Source: Legionella jordanis
Lineage (GTDB): Bacteria > Pseudomonadota > Gammaproteobacteria > Legionellales > Legionellaceae
Length of the DNA: 64,000 nucleotides
Direction: 5' to 3'
Assembly: GCF_900637635.1 (NCBI RefSeq)
Contig: NZ_LR134383.1
Coordinates: forward strand, 888,501 to 952,500
This document shows, piece after piece, positions 17,755-27,714 of this stretch. The notes under the pieces were generated by a model, which saw only the letters and a program-made list of their open reading frames with translations, ran no database searches and was not told the DNA's origin. Position numbers and translations under genes: made by a program. Position 1 is the first letter of the stretch. Every line of letters starts with the position of its first letter.

Positions 17755-18240
17755 ATGAGCAATCTCAACCAGTTAGTTGATAAAGTGACGAATGAACTTC
17801 GTAGCAGGCATTTACAAATTGCTACCGCAGAATCCTGCACGGGCGGTTTAATTGCCGGGTTACTTACGGAGCTTCCAGGAAGTTCAAACTGGTTTGAGCG
17901 GGGATTTGTGACTTACAGCAATTTGGCTAAGGAAGAAATGCTGGGTATTAAATCCGAACTGATTCAGCGTCATGGAGCGGTAAGTGAGCAGGTTGCTGAG
18001 GCGATGGCTTTAGGAGCGCTTCAATACAGCGCAGCCGATCTTTCTTTAGCGGTTACAGGAATTGCTGGGCCTGATGGAGGCAGTAGCGAAAAACCTGTTG
18101 GCACAGTTTGTTTTGCCTGGGCTATGCGGGATTTTCCTGTAATAACCCTGCGATGCCATTTTTCTGAACCATCAAGGCAAAAGATTCGGGAAAAAGCTTG
18201 CATCCGAGCTTTAGAAGGCATCATTTCTGTTCTAAAATAA
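17755..18240 (+). CDS. pncC: Nicotinamide-nucleotide amidase (CinA C-terminal domain protein)
   Basis: Hydrolyses nicotinamide mononucleotide to nicotinate mononucleotide and ammonia in NAD recycling. At 161 residues it is the stand-alone CinA C-terminal domain, without the N-terminal competence-damage half. The family signatures are [20 protein letters not shown] near residue 30 (catalytic serine), [35 protein letters not shown] and the C-terminal R-x(5)-A-C-I-R-A helix. The start ATGAGC at 17755 follows GAGAGA and matches the family N-terminus; a further-upstream start would lie inside the terminator. recA follows 145 bases later, the usual pncC-recA order in gammaproteobacteria. Confidence 0.93.
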   Translation: MSNLNQLVDKVTNELRSRHLQIATAESCTGGLIAGLLTELPGSSNWFERGFVTYSNLAKEEMLGIKSELIQRHGAVSEQVAEAMALGALQYSAADLSLAVTGIAGPDGGSSEKPVGTVCFAWAMRDFPVITLRCHFSEPSRQKIREKACIRALEGIISVLK

Positions 18241-18385
18241 TAGGTTAAATAATTATATCCCAAACCATTTATTCTATGGCTTGTCGAATGTTATCGATGG
18301 ACCTGATTTAGCCCTGGAAAGCCAGTTTGCTGCCGACTCATATCTGTGTGATAATTTCGGCTTTGCACAAAAGTCGGGTGAAATA

Positions 18386-19429
18386 ATGGAAGACAATAAA
18401 CAAAAAGCTCTAAGTGCGGCTCTCGCTCAAATTGAACGCCAATTTGGTAAAGGTTCTGTCATGCGCATGGGTGATAACCAAGCAGTGCGCGACATTGAAG
18501 CCATTTCTACCGGATCCTTGGGGCTTGATATTGCCTTAGGTATTGGCGGACTACCCAGAGGCCGAATTGTCGAAATTTATGGTCCTGAATCTTCAGGAAA
18601 AACTACGCTTACCCTGCAAGTGATTGCGGAATGCCAGAAAAAAGGCGGCACGGCTGCTTTCGTTGATGCTGAGCATGCCTTAGATCCCAGTTACGCGGCC
18701 AAATTAGGCGTGAATGTGGATGAGTTATTGGTTTCTCAACCCGATACTGGTGAACAGGCGCTGGAAATTACCGATATGCTGGTTCGTTCGGCTGCAGTTG
18801 ATGTGATCATTGTCGACTCAGTGGCGGCACTAACGCCCAAGGCTGAAATTGAAGGGGAAATGGGCGATGCTCATGTGGGCTTACAAGCGAGATTGATGTC
18901 GCAGGCATTGCGCAAATTAACCGCTAATATTAAACGTTCCAACACTTTGGTTATCTTTATTAACCAAATCCGTATGAAAATTGGCGTGATGTTTGGTAAC
19001 CCTGAAACCACTACGGGTGGTAATGCTCTTAAATTCTATGCTTCCGTGCGCCTGGATATTCGACGTGTGGGCTCCATTAAAAAGGGTGATGAAATCTTGG
19101 GCAGTGAAACCCGAGTGAAAGTGGTTAAAAACAAAGTGGCGCCACCGTTTAAGACGACAGATTTTGATATTCTTTATAATGAAGGTATTTCGCGCGAAAG
19201 CGAGATTATTAACCTTGGGGCTCAACTGGGTCTAATTGAAAAATCAGGTGCCTGGTACAGTTATAAACAGGAAAAAATTGGCCAGGGGAAAGACAACGTT
19301 CGTCTATACCTCAAAGAAAACCCTCAAGTGGCCCAAGTATTGGAACAACAAATCAGAGCGGAGTTGCTGGTTAAAAAATTACCAGTAAATGCTGAGGCGG
19401 AAGAGACACTTGAGAGCGTGGATGAATAA
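18386..19429 (+). CDS. recA: Recombinase A
   Basis: DNA strand exchange ATPase for homologous recombination and natural transformation. The ATG at 18386 gives [13 protein letters not shown], the conserved N-terminus, and 347 residues. Upstream in-frame starts would add 35 unrelated residues and are rejected. Walker A GPESSGKT lies at residues 66-73, followed by [28 protein letters not shown] (loop L1) and [20 protein letters not shown] (loop L2). In the 145 bases upstream I see no LexA-type CTGT-N8-ACAG box, which agrees with the reported absence of a classical SOS response in Legionella. recX overlaps its 3' end by eight bases. Confidence 0.98.
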   Translation: MEDNKQKALSAALAQIERQFGKGSVMRMGDNQAVRDIEAISTGSLGLDIALGIGGLPRGRIVEIYGPESSGKTTLTLQVIAECQKKGGTAAFVDAEHALDPSYAAKLGVNVDELLVSQPDTGEQALEITDMLVRSAAVDVIIVDSVAALTPKAEIEGEMGDAHVGLQARLMSQALRKLTANIKRSNTLVIFINQIRMKIGVMFGNPETTTGGNALKFYASVRLDIRRVGSIKKGDEILGSETRVKVVKNKVAPPFKTTDFDILYNEGISRESEIINLGAQLGLIEKSGAWYSYKQEKIGQGKDNVRLYLKENPQVAQVLEQQIRAELLVKKLPVNAEAEETLESVDE

Positions 19430-19862
19430 AGCTTTGGACTGTGCCGTGCGCCTGCTGGCCAGGCGCGAGCATGGTGCTCGAGAATTGGCTGAAAAATTAG
19501 CTCAAAAGGGCTATAACTCATCTGATATTGATGAAGCCATTGCTCGATGCCAGAGCCTCGGTTTGCAAAGTGATGTCCGTTTCGCTGAATCACGATGCCG
19601 ATTGCGTATTCGCCAAGGTTGTGGTCCTTTAAAAATCATTCAGGAATTGCAAAACAAGCACATTTCTCGTGAGTTGATTGATGAAATTCTTAAGGAAGAA
19701 CACGAGAATTGGCGTGATTATGCACAAGCTGTATGGGATAAGAAATTTAAACAGCTCAGCAAACCATCGTTCGCGGAATTACAAAAGGCACAGCGCTTTT
19801 TGTCTTACCGCGGCTTTCCTGCTGATATCATTGCTAAAATTGTATTTCCTTATTCGAATTAA
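19422..19862 (+). CDS. recX: Regulatory protein RecX
   Basis: Binds RecA filaments and limits their activity. It has 146 residues beginning [18 protein letters not shown], with the tandem three-helix repeats of the family: [19 protein letters not shown], then [19 protein letters not shown] and [12 protein letters not shown], and the late [16 protein letters not shown]. The ATG at 19422 is inside the last codons of recA (eight-base overlap), so it is translated from the same message. A start 33 bases upstream is possible but would not match the family. alaS follows after 19 bases. Confidence 0.93.
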   Translation: MNKALDCAVRLLARREHGARELAEKLAQKGYNSSDIDEAIARCQSLGLQSDVRFAESRCRLRIRQGCGPLKIIQELQNKHISRELIDEILKEEHENWRDYAQAVWDKKFKQLSKPSFAELQKAQRFLSYRGFPADIIAKIVFPYSN

Positions 19863-19881
19863 CCCAAAGCTATAATTAATT

Positions 19882-22485
19882 ATGAATTATAAAAGCATGA
19901 ACAGTTCAGAAATCAGAAAGGCGTTTATCAATTATTTTGCCGAAAGAGGCCATCAAGTGGTGGAGTCGAGTTCTTTGGTTCCAGCAAATGACCCCACTTT
20001 ATTATTTACCAATGCAGGAATGGTACAATTTAAAGATACTTTTCTGGGGTTGGAAAAACGCCCTTACAGCCGCGCGGTCAGCTCGCAGCGTTGTGTGCGA
20101 GCTGGTGGTAAACATAATGACCTTGAAAATGTAGGTTATACAGCCAGACATCATACGTTCTTTGAAATGCTCGGCAATTTCAGTTTTGGCGATTATTTCA
20201 AGCGCGATGCGATTCAATACGCCTGGGAATTTTTAACCAAGGTGTTGAAACTCCCGGAAGAACGCTTGTGGGTAACCGTCTATAAAGACGACGATGAAGC
20301 CGCCGATATTTGGCTAAAAGAAATAGCTGTATCGCCAGAGCGATTTTCTCGTTGCGGTGAAAAAGACAATTTTTGGTCGATGGGTGATACAGGTCCTTGC
20401 GGCCCATGCACTGAAATTTTCTACGACCATGGTCCTGATATTGCTGGCGGTCCTCCGGGAAGCCCGGATGCCGATGGGGATCGCTACATTGAAATTTGGA
20501 ACCTGGTATTCATGCAATTCAATCGCGGCAAGGAAGGGCATTTGCACCCCTTGCCCAAACCTTCAGTAGACACCGGGATGGGACTTGAGCGCATTGCTGC
20601 AGTGGTGCAAGGCGTCCATAGCAACTATGAAATAGACAGTTTCCAGCATTTAATCAAAGCCATTTGCCAGTTGGCTCCAGGGGTCGACGCCGATAACCCC
20701 TCATTAAAAGTAATTGCGGATCATATTCGTGCTTGCTCTTTTCTGATTGCAGACGGTGTCATGCCCGGTAATGAGGGCCGAGGTTATGTCCTTCGTCGAA
20801 TCATACGTCGCGCGGTGCGTCACGGGCATAAATTGGGTTTGCCAAGCCCCTTCTTCTACAAATTAGTAAAACCTCTCATTGAGGTGATGGGTGATGCCTA
20901 TCCAGAGCTGATTAGCAACCGTACGCAATTAGAACGTGTTTTAACGTTAGAGGAAAATCAATTTGCCCGCACCCTGGATCAAGGTTTGCGTCTATTGCAA
21001 GAGCAAATTCAGCAATTAAAGACTAGGGAAATTCCAGGAGATGTGGCTTTCAAGTTATATGACACTTATGGATTCCCAGTGGATTTAACCGCTGATATAG
21101 CAAGAGAGCAACATTTATCCATTGATATGGACGGCTTTAATCAGTGCATGCAACAACAACGGCAATTATCCCAAGCTGCAAGTCAGTTCAACACAGATTA
21201 CTCGAGCACAACGCAATTGGCAGAATCTACTGTTTTTCATGGTTATGAAAAAATAGCTCTGGATTCCAGGATCATTGCGATTCTTCGCGATGGGGAAAAA
21301 GTTAATCACCTGTCTGAAGGTTCAAATGCCGCCATCATTCTTGAAAACACTCCATTTTACGCTGAGAGTGGGGGGCAGGTTGGCGACAGAGGCCAGTTGA
21401 CTGGAGGCAATGCGGTTTTTCAAGTAGAAGATACACAACGCATTGGCGAGGCTATTGTCCATCATGGAAAACTCTGTAAAGGGGAGCTCAAACCTCAGCA
21501 AAACATTCGCGCTGAAGTCGATGCTTCTCGCCGCCAAGCTATTCGCCTAAATCATACCGCTACCCATCTCTTGCATGCTGCGCTTAAAGCCATTGTCGGT
21601 CCTCACGTGCAGCAGAAGGGCTCCCTGGTGGATGCGGAAAGGGCCAGGTTTGATTTTTCTCATTTTGAGGCACTCACAGCCCAACAATTAAGGGAAATAG
21701 AAGCCCTGGTAAATGGACAAGTTCGAGCTAATGAAGAAGTAGTAACGGAAGTGATGGACATTGATTCAGCCAAAAAAAGCGGGGCTGTCGCTCTTTTTGG
21801 TGAAAAATACAGTGATTCAGTGCGGGTGCTTTCAATGGGTGGTTTCTCAAAAGAGTTATGTGGCGGCACCCATGCCGCAAGGACTGGGGATATTGGTCTA
21901 TTTAAGATTCTCGCGGAGTATGGGATTGCCAGTGGTATAAGACGCATTGAATTGGTAACCGGTCAATATGCGCTCGATTGGGTTAATCAACAAATCGATG
22001 AATTAAATAGCATTGCTGCAAAATTAAAAACCTCTACGGTAAATGTGACTGAAAAATTGTCACAATTTTTGCATGATGCTAAGCAGCAGGAAAAAGAATT
22101 GGCGCGTTTACAGGATAAATTAACTGCAAAATCCAGTGCTGATCTGCTTTCAGATGTACAGAGGCTAAATGGTGTTAACTTGCTCATTAAGCAGTTTGAG
22201 AATAGGGACAGTCAAACGCTGAGAACAACGTTGGATCAGCTGAAATCCAGTCTGGATAATGCCGTTATCGTGTTGATTGCTGTTGATCAAGATAAGATGA
22301 ATGTTGTTGTTGGTGTGAGCAAAAGCCTTCTAGGCCGGGTACCGACAGCTGCCGATTTGGTTAGACATTTGTGCGGCAAAGGAGGCGGCAGGGAAGATAT
22401 GGCTCAAGGTGGGGGACGTGTTCCGCAAGATCTTGAGGAAAAGATTTCACAGATTCAGACCATGATCGTTGAGCACGCGGTTTAA
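19882..22485 (+). CDS. alaS: Alanyl-tRNA synthetase
   Basis: Charges tRNA-Ala and edits Ser/Gly mischarging. The class II core is at the N-terminus (SSEIRKAFINYFAERGH; FTNAGMVQFKD; motif 2 around RCVRAGGKHNDLENVG; motif 3 GMGLERIAAV). The editing domain carries NHTATHLLHAAL, supplying the zinc histidines, and the CGGTHA cysteine site. The C-Ala domain ends with GGGREDMAQGGG. The 867 residues are a normal length. An ATG at 19897 (MNSSEIRK) is an equally good start, because the known family N-terminus begins near there and neither ATG has a strong Shine-Dalgarno. It is followed by lysC 23 bases downstream. Confidence 0.98.
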   Translation: MNYKSMNSSEIRKAFINYFAERGHQVVESSSLVPANDPTLLFTNAGMVQFKDTFLGLEKRPYSRAVSSQRCVRAGGKHNDLENVGYTARHHTFFEMLGNFSFGDYFKRDAIQYAWEFLTKVLKLPEERLWVTVYKDDDEAADIWLKEIAVSPERFSRCGEKDNFWSMGDTGPCGPCTEIFYDHGPDIAGGPPGSPDADGDRYIEIWNLVFMQFNRGKEGHLHPLPKPSVDTGMGLERIAAVVQGVHSNYEIDSFQHLIKAICQLAPGVDADNPSLKVIADHIRACSFLIADGVMPGNEGRGYVLRRIIRRAVRHGHKLGLPSPFFYKLVKPLIEVMGDAYPELISNRTQLERVLTLEENQFARTLDQGLRLLQEQIQQLKTREIPGDVAFKLYDTYGFPVDLTADIAREQHLSIDMDGFNQCMQQQRQLSQAASQFNTDYSSTTQLAESTVFHGYEKIALDSRIIAILRDGEKVNHLSEGSNAAIILENTPFYAESGGQVGDRGQLTGGNAVFQVEDTQRIGEAIVHHGKLCKGELKPQQNIRAEVDASRRQAIRLNHTATHLLHAALKAIVGPHVQQKGSLVDAERARFDFSHFEALTAQQLREIEALVNGQVRANEEVVTEVMDIDSAKKSGAVALFGEKYSDSVRVLSMGGFSKELCGGTHAARTGDIGLFKILAEYGIASGIRRIELVTGQYALDWVNQQIDELNSIAAKLKTSTVNVTEKLSQFLHDAKQQEKELARLQDKLTAKSSADLLSDVQRLNGVNLLIKQFENRDSQTLRTTLDQLKSSLDNAVIVLIAVDQDKMNVVVGVSKSLLGRVPTAADLVRHLCGKGGGREDMAQGGGRVPQDLEEKISQIQTMIVEHAV

Positions 22486-22508
22486 TAAGAATAAGACGGG
22501 GCGCTGAA

Positions 22509-23804
22509 ATGGCATTACTAGTGCAGAAATTCGGGGGAACGTCGTTGGCTACGCTTGCGCATATCAATCATGCGGCTGACATTGTCGCCAAGGCGAAGCA
22601 AGCGGGTCATAGCGTGGTTGTAATCGTCTCAGCAATGAGTGGCGAAACGGATAAATTAATCAGCCTTGCTCATAACATCAGTGAACTTCCGGATGAGCGT
22701 GAATACGCAGCTCTAGTTTCCACAGGTGAGCAGGTTTCAATGGCTTTAATGGCCATGGCTTTGATTAATCGTGGCATTAAAGCCCGCTCCTATACGGGAG
22801 CGCAGGCAAGAATTCAGACTTGCAGCCAATTTAAGAAAGCGCGTATTCAAGCTGTGGATACGCAACCTATTCTTAAGGATCTTGAACAAGGGACTGTCGT
22901 GGTTATTGCAGGATTCCAGGGTGTAGACGGGGACGGCAATATCACTACCCTGGGTCGTGGCGGCTCAGATACCACAGCCGTTGCAATCGCTGCGGCCTTA
23001 AATGCCGATGAATGTCAAATTTACACAGATGTGGATGGCGTTTATACCACTGATCCAAGGATTGTTCCTGATGCCAAGCGCCTTGAGCAAATTACTTTTG
23101 AAGAAATGCTGGAATTGTCCAGCCTGGGCGCAAAAGTATTGCAAATACGGGCGGTAGAATTTGCTGGTAAGTATAATATTCCTTTGCGGGTCTTATCTTC
23201 TTCACAAGAGGGGCCAGGTACCTTAATCACCTATCAACAAAAAAACAGCATGGAATCTCCTTCTGTCACAGGAATAGCTTTCAGCCGTAAAGAGGCAAAA
23301 ATAACCCTATCCGGTATTCCAGACTCGCCAGGCATTGCCTCAGGAATTCTTGCTGTGTTAAGTGATATTGGTGTTAACGTGGATATGATTGTCCAACATT
23401 TGTCAGCACCTGACAGGACGGATTTTACCTTTACAGTGCATTGCGATGAATATCAAAGCACCTTAAAACAATTGCGACAAGTTGCAGAAACGTTAAAGGC
23501 TGAAGAAGTGAGCGGGACGACCGGCCTTGCGAAATTGTCTCTGGTTGGTGCTGGGCTGAAAAGTCACCCTGAGGTAGTTTCGATAATGTTTAAAACCTTG
23601 GCAGCCAAAGGGATTAACATTCAATTGATTGCCACTTCAGAAATTAAGATTTCAGTACTGATTGATTCATCGTTTCTAGATGAGGGCATCCGCTCACTTC
23701 ATAATGTCTTTCGCTTGCAAGGCAATGGTTGTGATGAGTCCAGAACAATTCCAACTGCTACAGGAACTGATGCCTTTGTAGCCATAGGTAATTTAAACAA
23801 TTAA
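22509..23804 (+). CDS. lysC: Aspartate kinase (monofunctional)
   Basis: Phosphorylates aspartate, the first step towards lysine, threonine, methionine and diaminopimelate. KFGGTS is at residues 7-12, followed by [30 protein letters not shown] and [12 protein letters not shown]. The C-terminal third contains two ACT domains, the site of feedback control by end products. The 431 residues fit the stand-alone (Pseudomonas/Bacillus class) enzyme rather than ThrA-like fusions. It follows alaS as in many gammaproteobacteria, but csrA, often next in the series, is absent here. It provides a second aspartokinase beside the fused lysAC at 2001-4564. Confidence 0.95.
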   Translation: MALLVQKFGGTSLATLAHINHAADIVAKAKQAGHSVVVIVSAMSGETDKLISLAHNISELPDEREYAALVSTGEQVSMALMAMALINRGIKARSYTGAQARIQTCSQFKKARIQAVDTQPILKDLEQGTVVVIAGFQGVDGDGNITTLGRGGSDTTAVAIAAALNADECQIYTDVDGVYTTDPRIVPDAKRLEQITFEEMLELSSLGAKVLQIRAVEFAGKYNIPLRVLSSSQEGPGTLITYQQKNSMESPSVTGIAFSRKEAKITLSGIPDSPGIASGILAVLSDIGVNVDMIVQHLSAPDRTDFTFTVHCDEYQSTLKQLRQVAETLKAEEVSGTTGLAKLSLVGAGLKSHPEVVSIMFKTLAAKGINIQLIATSEIKISVLIDSSFLDEGIRSLHNVFRLQGNGCDESRTIPTATGTDAFVAIGNLNN

Positions 23805-23854
23805 TTGGCGGCTGTGGACAGGTGACGATCAAGGCAAAGACAGGAGCTAAGGCA

Positions 23855-24247
23855 ATGAGTTTCTGGAGTGAATTTAAAGAATTTGCCATGCGCGGCAATG
23901 TGATTGATTTGGCAGTTGCCGTGGTCATAGGAGCCGCCTTTGGTAAAATTGTTTCCTCACTGGTAGATGGAATCATTATGCCTGTTATTGGGCTGTTACT
24001 CGGGGGTATTAATATCAGTGAAAAGGCGTTTAAAATAGGTGCAGCTGTTATTAAGTGGGGCGCTTTTTTACAAAATATTATTGATTTCTCCATTATTGCT
24101 TTTGCTATTTTTGTGGCCGTAAAATTTATTAACTTTTTGCAAATCAAACGCCAGGAAGAAGCTGAAAAATTAACTCGCGGTGAAGCAATATTGTTAGAAA
24201 TTAGAGACTTACTGAAGACGAACTTCAGAGATCAGGATAAACATTAG
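23855..24247 (+). CDS. mscL: Large-conductance mechanosensitive channel
   Basis: Inner-membrane safety valve that opens on hypo-osmotic shock. The 130 residues begin [20 protein letters not shown], the conserved N-terminal amphipathic helix. TM1 has the gate helix [17 protein letters not shown] and [16 protein letters not shown]2 is [20 protein letters not shown] charged C-terminal helical bundle follows ([13 protein letters not shown]). The ATG at 23855 has AGGAG nine bases upstream; an ATG-less extension to 23822 is rejected. It lies 50 bases after lysC and may be on the same transcript. Confidence 0.95.
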   Translation: MSFWSEFKEFAMRGNVIDLAVAVVIGAAFGKIVSSLVDGIIMPVIGLLLGGINISEKAFKIGAAVIKWGAFLQNIIDFSIIAFAIFVAVKFINFLQIKRQEEAEKLTRGEAILLEIRDLLKTNFRDQDKH

Positions 24248-24445
24248 ATCGTCAGCGATCACTTAGATCTGCTGGTAAAATGCCTTGATTTAAAACAGAA
24301 CAAAGTGATGAAAATACATTCGCGATGGGTTATCATTGAAAAATATGATATTATTTGCGCAGTTTAAACTCATGCGCTTCTAATTTATAATTCAGCGATG
24401 ATACAAGCTGTTTTCTTGTTACCAAGCTTTAAATGTTAATTTCTG

Positions 24446-25315
24446 ATGAGAATTCCATTGATTAAAAAAACCTGTTTATTAATTTTGTTGTTTCTTTTAG
24501 GCTTTTCTAACTTGAGCTTGGCTCAAAAGCGTGAAATTGCCATTACCATTGATGACTTACCTTTCGTTGGCGAGAGTAAGAATTTTCACCTCAACATGAT
24601 CATTGATGCATTAAAAAGCAATGAAGTGCCGGCAACAGGGTTTGTCATTGCCAGAGAAGTAACTCAAGACAATTGGACGATGCTGCGCAAATTTCACGAT
24701 GCAGGTTTAGGATTAGGTAATCATACCTATTCCCATGCCAATTTAAATAAAATGAATGCCGGTGCTTACATTCAGGAAATTGATGCTGCGGACAAAATTT
24801 TATTGCCCATCATGACCGAGCCTAAATATTTTCGTTATCCTTATCTCGCAATGAGTCATGGTGCTAAAAAAGACAAAGTCTTGCAATTTTTGGGAGCGAA
24901 AAACTACCAGATTGCTCCAATTACCATCGACAGTAAAGATTTCCTGTTTAACCAAATCCTTTACGCTGTGCCTGAAAATGAGAGACGGAGTTTTCTCGAG
25001 GTTTTAAAACCTTGCTACATTGATTTTATCTGGAAACAAACACTTAAGGCGGAAGAGCACAGTAAACTGGCGCATAAACCTGAGCAACCACAAATTTTGC
25101 TTATCCATGCCAACCTGCTAAATGCCTATGTATTACCTGATATACTTAATCTGTATAAGCAAAATGGTTTTAATTTTATTAGCTTGGAAGAAGCTTTAAA
25201 GAATTCAGACGACAATACAAAAATTCTTGTCAAGAAGCAGAAAGCCAAAACAGAACGAAAACCAACTGTGGCATGGCGTGACCCTGGCGTTGAAAATTAT
25301 ATGGAGTGGGATTAA
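24446..25315 (+). CDS. Exported polysaccharide deacetylase (CE4/NodB-like)
   Basis: Metal-dependent deacetylase of the carbohydrate esterase 4 fold, acting in the periplasm on an unidentified acetylated sugar or peptidoglycan. A signal peptide covers residues 1-26 (LLILLFLLGFSNLSLAQ). The catalytic motifs are clear: TIDDLP with Asp36/Asp37, GNHTYSHANL with His93 and His97 as metal ligands, and FRYPYL. The C-terminal LLIHANLLNAYVLPDIL holds the late histidine motif. The tail after about residue 255 is lysine-rich and not part of the fold. The start has no good Shine-Dalgarno but the signal peptide fixes it closely. Confidence 0.85.
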   Translation: MRIPLIKKTCLLILLFLLGFSNLSLAQKREIAITIDDLPFVGESKNFHLNMIIDALKSNEVPATGFVIAREVTQDNWTMLRKFHDAGLGLGNHTYSHANLNKMNAGAYIQEIDAADKILLPIMTEPKYFRYPYLAMSHGAKKDKVLQFLGAKNYQIAPITIDSKDFLFNQILYAVPENERRSFLEVLKPCYIDFIWKQTLKAEEHSKLAHKPEQPQILLIHANLLNAYVLPDILNLYKQNGFNFISLEEALKNSDDNTKILVKKQKAKTERKPTVAWRDPGVENYMEWD

Positions 25316-25387
25316 TCCCAAATGAAACCGGAGCTTTGTTAATTTGTACTACACTAATTAAAGAAGCAACAGATAGGGAATTTCATC

Positions 25388-25585
25388 ATGGCAGAAATAT
25401 TGAATTTATTGGCAATTATTATTGTTTTTGGTGTTGCAATGTGGCTGGTTAATGTTTTGATACCCATGCCTTATGCCATTAAGACTTTACTGAATCTCGT
25501 TGTTTTAATTATTTTAATTATCTATGTTTTGCAATTCTTTGCGATCATCCATCCTGTACTGCCACCCATTCGGCTATTTCGCTAA
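25388..25585 (+). CDS. Small two-helix membrane protein (Thivi_2564-like)
   Basis: A 65-residue inner-membrane protein with two hydrophobic segments: LNLLAIIIVFGVAMWLVNVLI and ALKTLL-like region through VVLIILIIYVLQFFAII, separated by a short loop with PMPYAIK. The pattern resembles the small Thivi_2564-type membrane family, but that assignment is from memory of its layout only. AGGGA lies nine bases upstream of the ATG, supporting real translation. Function unknown; it is monocistronic and convergent with the SDR gene. Confidence 0.65.
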   Translation: MAEILNLLAIIIVFGVAMWLVNVLIPMPYAIKTLLNLVVLIILIIYVLQFFAIIHPVLPPIRLFR

Positions 25586-25588
25586 GAC

Positions 25589-26308
25589 TTAGAATTTTAA
25601 CCGGCGATAAATAAAAAAAGGTAGTGCCTTGATGATCTTCATTAGAGGCCACCAAAAAAAAGGATGAAAAATCTGTGGCTTTCCTTTCTGCATTGCTTTC
25701 CAACAAGCTTTTGCGCAAGCTTTCGGTGGCGATGCATAAAATATTCCTGGCATCCCGTAGGTTTGGCCGGTATCAATAAAACCCAATTTGGCAATGGTAA
25801 TATGGAGATTTTTATTAGTCGTTTGCTGCAAACCTTGTAAATAAACTTCAACGGCTGCCTTGCTGCCCCCATAGAGGCTATTTTTATTGCGGCCCCGACA
25901 GGCAGCTACCGAACTTAAAAATACGATGTGGAAACTTTTCTGAATCCGTTGTAGATAGCTGTGGATAATTTGCACTGTGCTTACAACATTGGTATGGAGC
26001 AATTCATCGATGGCATGGGCTGACAAATGTGCATTCTGAGTCATCACACTATGAGCAATGAATAAATCAAATTCCTGAGATTGCTGTCCGAGTAAATCCA
26101 GAAGATTTCTGATGTCGGAAGCAAAATCTATGCAAAGAACAGTGCTGTCTATGCCGTGGCGCAGGCGAATGTTCGCTGCGATAATTTCAAGTTGTTTTAA
26201 GTTGCGGCCAACCAGAATCAAATCATTCTTTGCTAGTGCCGCAAGATTTGCGAATTCTTCTGCGATAACGGAACTTGCACCAAGAATCAGCCAGGTTCTT
26301 TTCGTCAT
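25589..26308 (-). CDS. Short-chain dehydrogenase, DprE2-like
   Basis: NAD(P)-dependent oxidoreductase of the SDR family, 239 residues. The cofactor loop is GASSVIAEEFA at residues 10-20, followed by NAHLSAHAIDELLHTNVV, the catalytic Ser in FLSSVAA, and YGGSK for the Tyr-Lys pair. The GASS-x-IA form and the C-terminal membrane-leaning WWPLMKIIKALPFFIYRR are typical of DprE2-like enzymes that reduce a keto sugar on a lipid carrier. Its start overlaps the end of the FAD oxidase by four bases (ATGA), so the two are made together and probably act in sequence as an epimerase pair. Confidence 0.82.
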   Translation of the reverse strand: MTKRTWLILGASSVIAEEFANLAALAKNDLILVGRNLKQLEIIAANIRLRHGIDSTVLCIDFASDIRNLLDLLGQQSQEFDLFIAHSVMTQNAHLSAHAIDELLHTNVVSTVQIIHSYLQRIQKSFHIVFLSSVAACRGRNKNSLYGGSKAAVEVYLQGLQQTTNKNLHITIAKLGFIDTGQTYGMPGIFYASPPKACAKACWKAMQKGKPQIFHPFFWWPLMKIIKALPFFIYRRLKF

Positions 26309-27591
26309 GAGGTAATTTCCAATCGACGACTGAGATCAGAAGACATCGGACTTTGATAATGATGCAGCAGATCAATAAATTCCTGATGATTGGAATATTG
26401 CTCTTGAAACTGCCCGGGGGTGAGCAATAAATCCTTGGCAAGGTAAATTTTACCCTTTATGTCACTGATGTAAGCATTCATTGCCTTGATTGCTGTTTGA
26501 GCTTGTCTGTTGTTTATAAAATCAATGGCTAAGGTAAAGCCTGGCTGAGGAAAAGACAAGAGACCGTCGCCTGGTTTCGTAAAATATTTTAGCACGGCCA
26601 ACATAGGATTCGCGTTGGCATTATTTATCATTTGCAATAATCGTTGAATCACCTCATAAGCTTCATCTTCCTTAAAAACAGCTTGAAATTGAATTAACCC
26701 CTTACGTCCATATAAACGATTCCAGTGACTGATTGCATCAAGGGGATTATTAAAATAAGGAAGGGGGAGAATGACTTCCTTGCTCTGGCAGGAACTGAAA
26801 TAGTAACGGTTAAACCAGCGCATGTTCCAACTAGACAAAAGCCTGAATGGCAACTTCGGGATGCTAAAAGTTCTACGCAATTTAGGTTGGACCAATTCGC
26901 TGTGGTTGGCAAAAGATAATACCGCACGCTGAGGTTGATTGAGCAAATCCAGCCAGGCGACTTGATAATCATATTGGATGCCCTGGGATTGCATGCGCTC
27001 AAGCAAGGGCTTAAGCTCTGCATATTTCTCCACTCCGGCGACCACAAAATGAGACGCCTTTCGCATTTTTAAGCCTATGCGTTTGATGATTCCGGTTAAC
27101 CCTAAACCTCCTATCGTGGCGTAAAATAATTGCCTGTTTTCCTTAGGACTGCAATGATAGCTTTGTTTGTCCAACTGAAGATCCAACCAGGCGATGTGAT
27201 GACCAAAACTGCCGGATTGATGATTATTTTTGCCGTGGACATCATTGGCAATACCACCAGCTAATGTGGCGCGCAGCGTGCCTGGTATTACAGGTGGGAT
27301 ATAGGATGGATCAACAGAAAATAAATCCGCAAAGGTTACGCTGGCCTGTGCTGTTAGTAAACCGCTGGCCCTATCAAACGATAATAAATGGTTTAATCTG
27401 GTGGTATCAACAATGATACCTTCATGGTTAACACAGCAATCCCCATAGCTTGAGCCATTTCCCCGCGCTAAAAGAGCATCGGTTTGATTAAATACTTGGC
27501 CCAGTTGTTCTTCATTGTCAGGACGCAGGCAGTGGGCACTGGTTTTAACCGCATTGCTGAAGTTGGAGAGTGTTTTATTCGCACCTAGCAT
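26305..27591 (-). CDS. FAD-dependent oxidase, DprE1-like
   Basis: FAD-binding type 4 oxidoreductase of 428 residues. Seen: RGNGSSYGD at 43-51, and PGTLRATLAGGIANDVHGKN followed by NHQSGSFGHHI, the DprE1/ALO-type FAD motifs. In the mycobacterial DprE1-DprE2 system the first enzyme oxidises the 2'-hydroxyl of decaprenyl-phosphoryl ribose, and the second reduces the ketone to give the arabinose epimer. The adjacent SDR (four-base overlap) is the expected partner, so I infer epimerisation of a lipid-linked or free sugar for a surface polymer. No prenyltransferase or arabinosyltransferase gene is nearby. The substrate is therefore open. Confidence 0.82.
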   Translation of the reverse strand: MLGANKTLSNFSNAVKTSAHCLRPDNEEQLGQVFNQTDALLARGNGSSYGDCCVNHEGIIVDTTRLNHLLSFDRASGLLTAQASVTFADLFSVDPSYIPPVIPGTLRATLAGGIANDVHGKNNHQSGSFGHHIAWLDLQLDKQSYHCSPKENRQLFYATIGGLGLTGIIKRIGLKMRKASHFVVAGVEKYAELKPLLERMQSQGIQYDYQVAWLDLLNQPQRAVLSFANHSELVQPKLRRTFSIPKLPFRLLSSWNMRWFNRYYFSSCQSKEVILPLPYFNNPLDAISHWNRLYGRKGLIQFQAVFKEDEAYEVIQRLLQMINNANANPMLAVLKYFTKPGDGLLSFPQPGFTLAIDFINNRQAQTAIKAMNAYISDIKGKIYLAKDLLLTPGQFQEQYSNHQEFIDLLHHYQSPMSSDLSRRLEITS

Positions 27592-27714
27592 AATTTAGCC
27601 TGAATTCTCTGATTGATGACCAGTAGATACAATAATAGATTGTCCTTTTAAAAGTTTGTCATGATTTGCAAAGAAACGAAATGTCTTCGTTAGCAAGAGG
27701 CCTAAAAAATAATA

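Noticed and set aside
23805-23854. Looked for csrA after lysC
   Set aside because: alaS-lysC is followed by csrA in many gammaproteobacteria, but this 50-base gap leads directly to mscL; no CsrA coding sequence is present.
23758-24147. 129-codon minus-strand frame opposite mscL
   Set aside because: Fully covered by the well-conserved mscL gene, low-complexity translation and no ribosome site; an antisense shadow.
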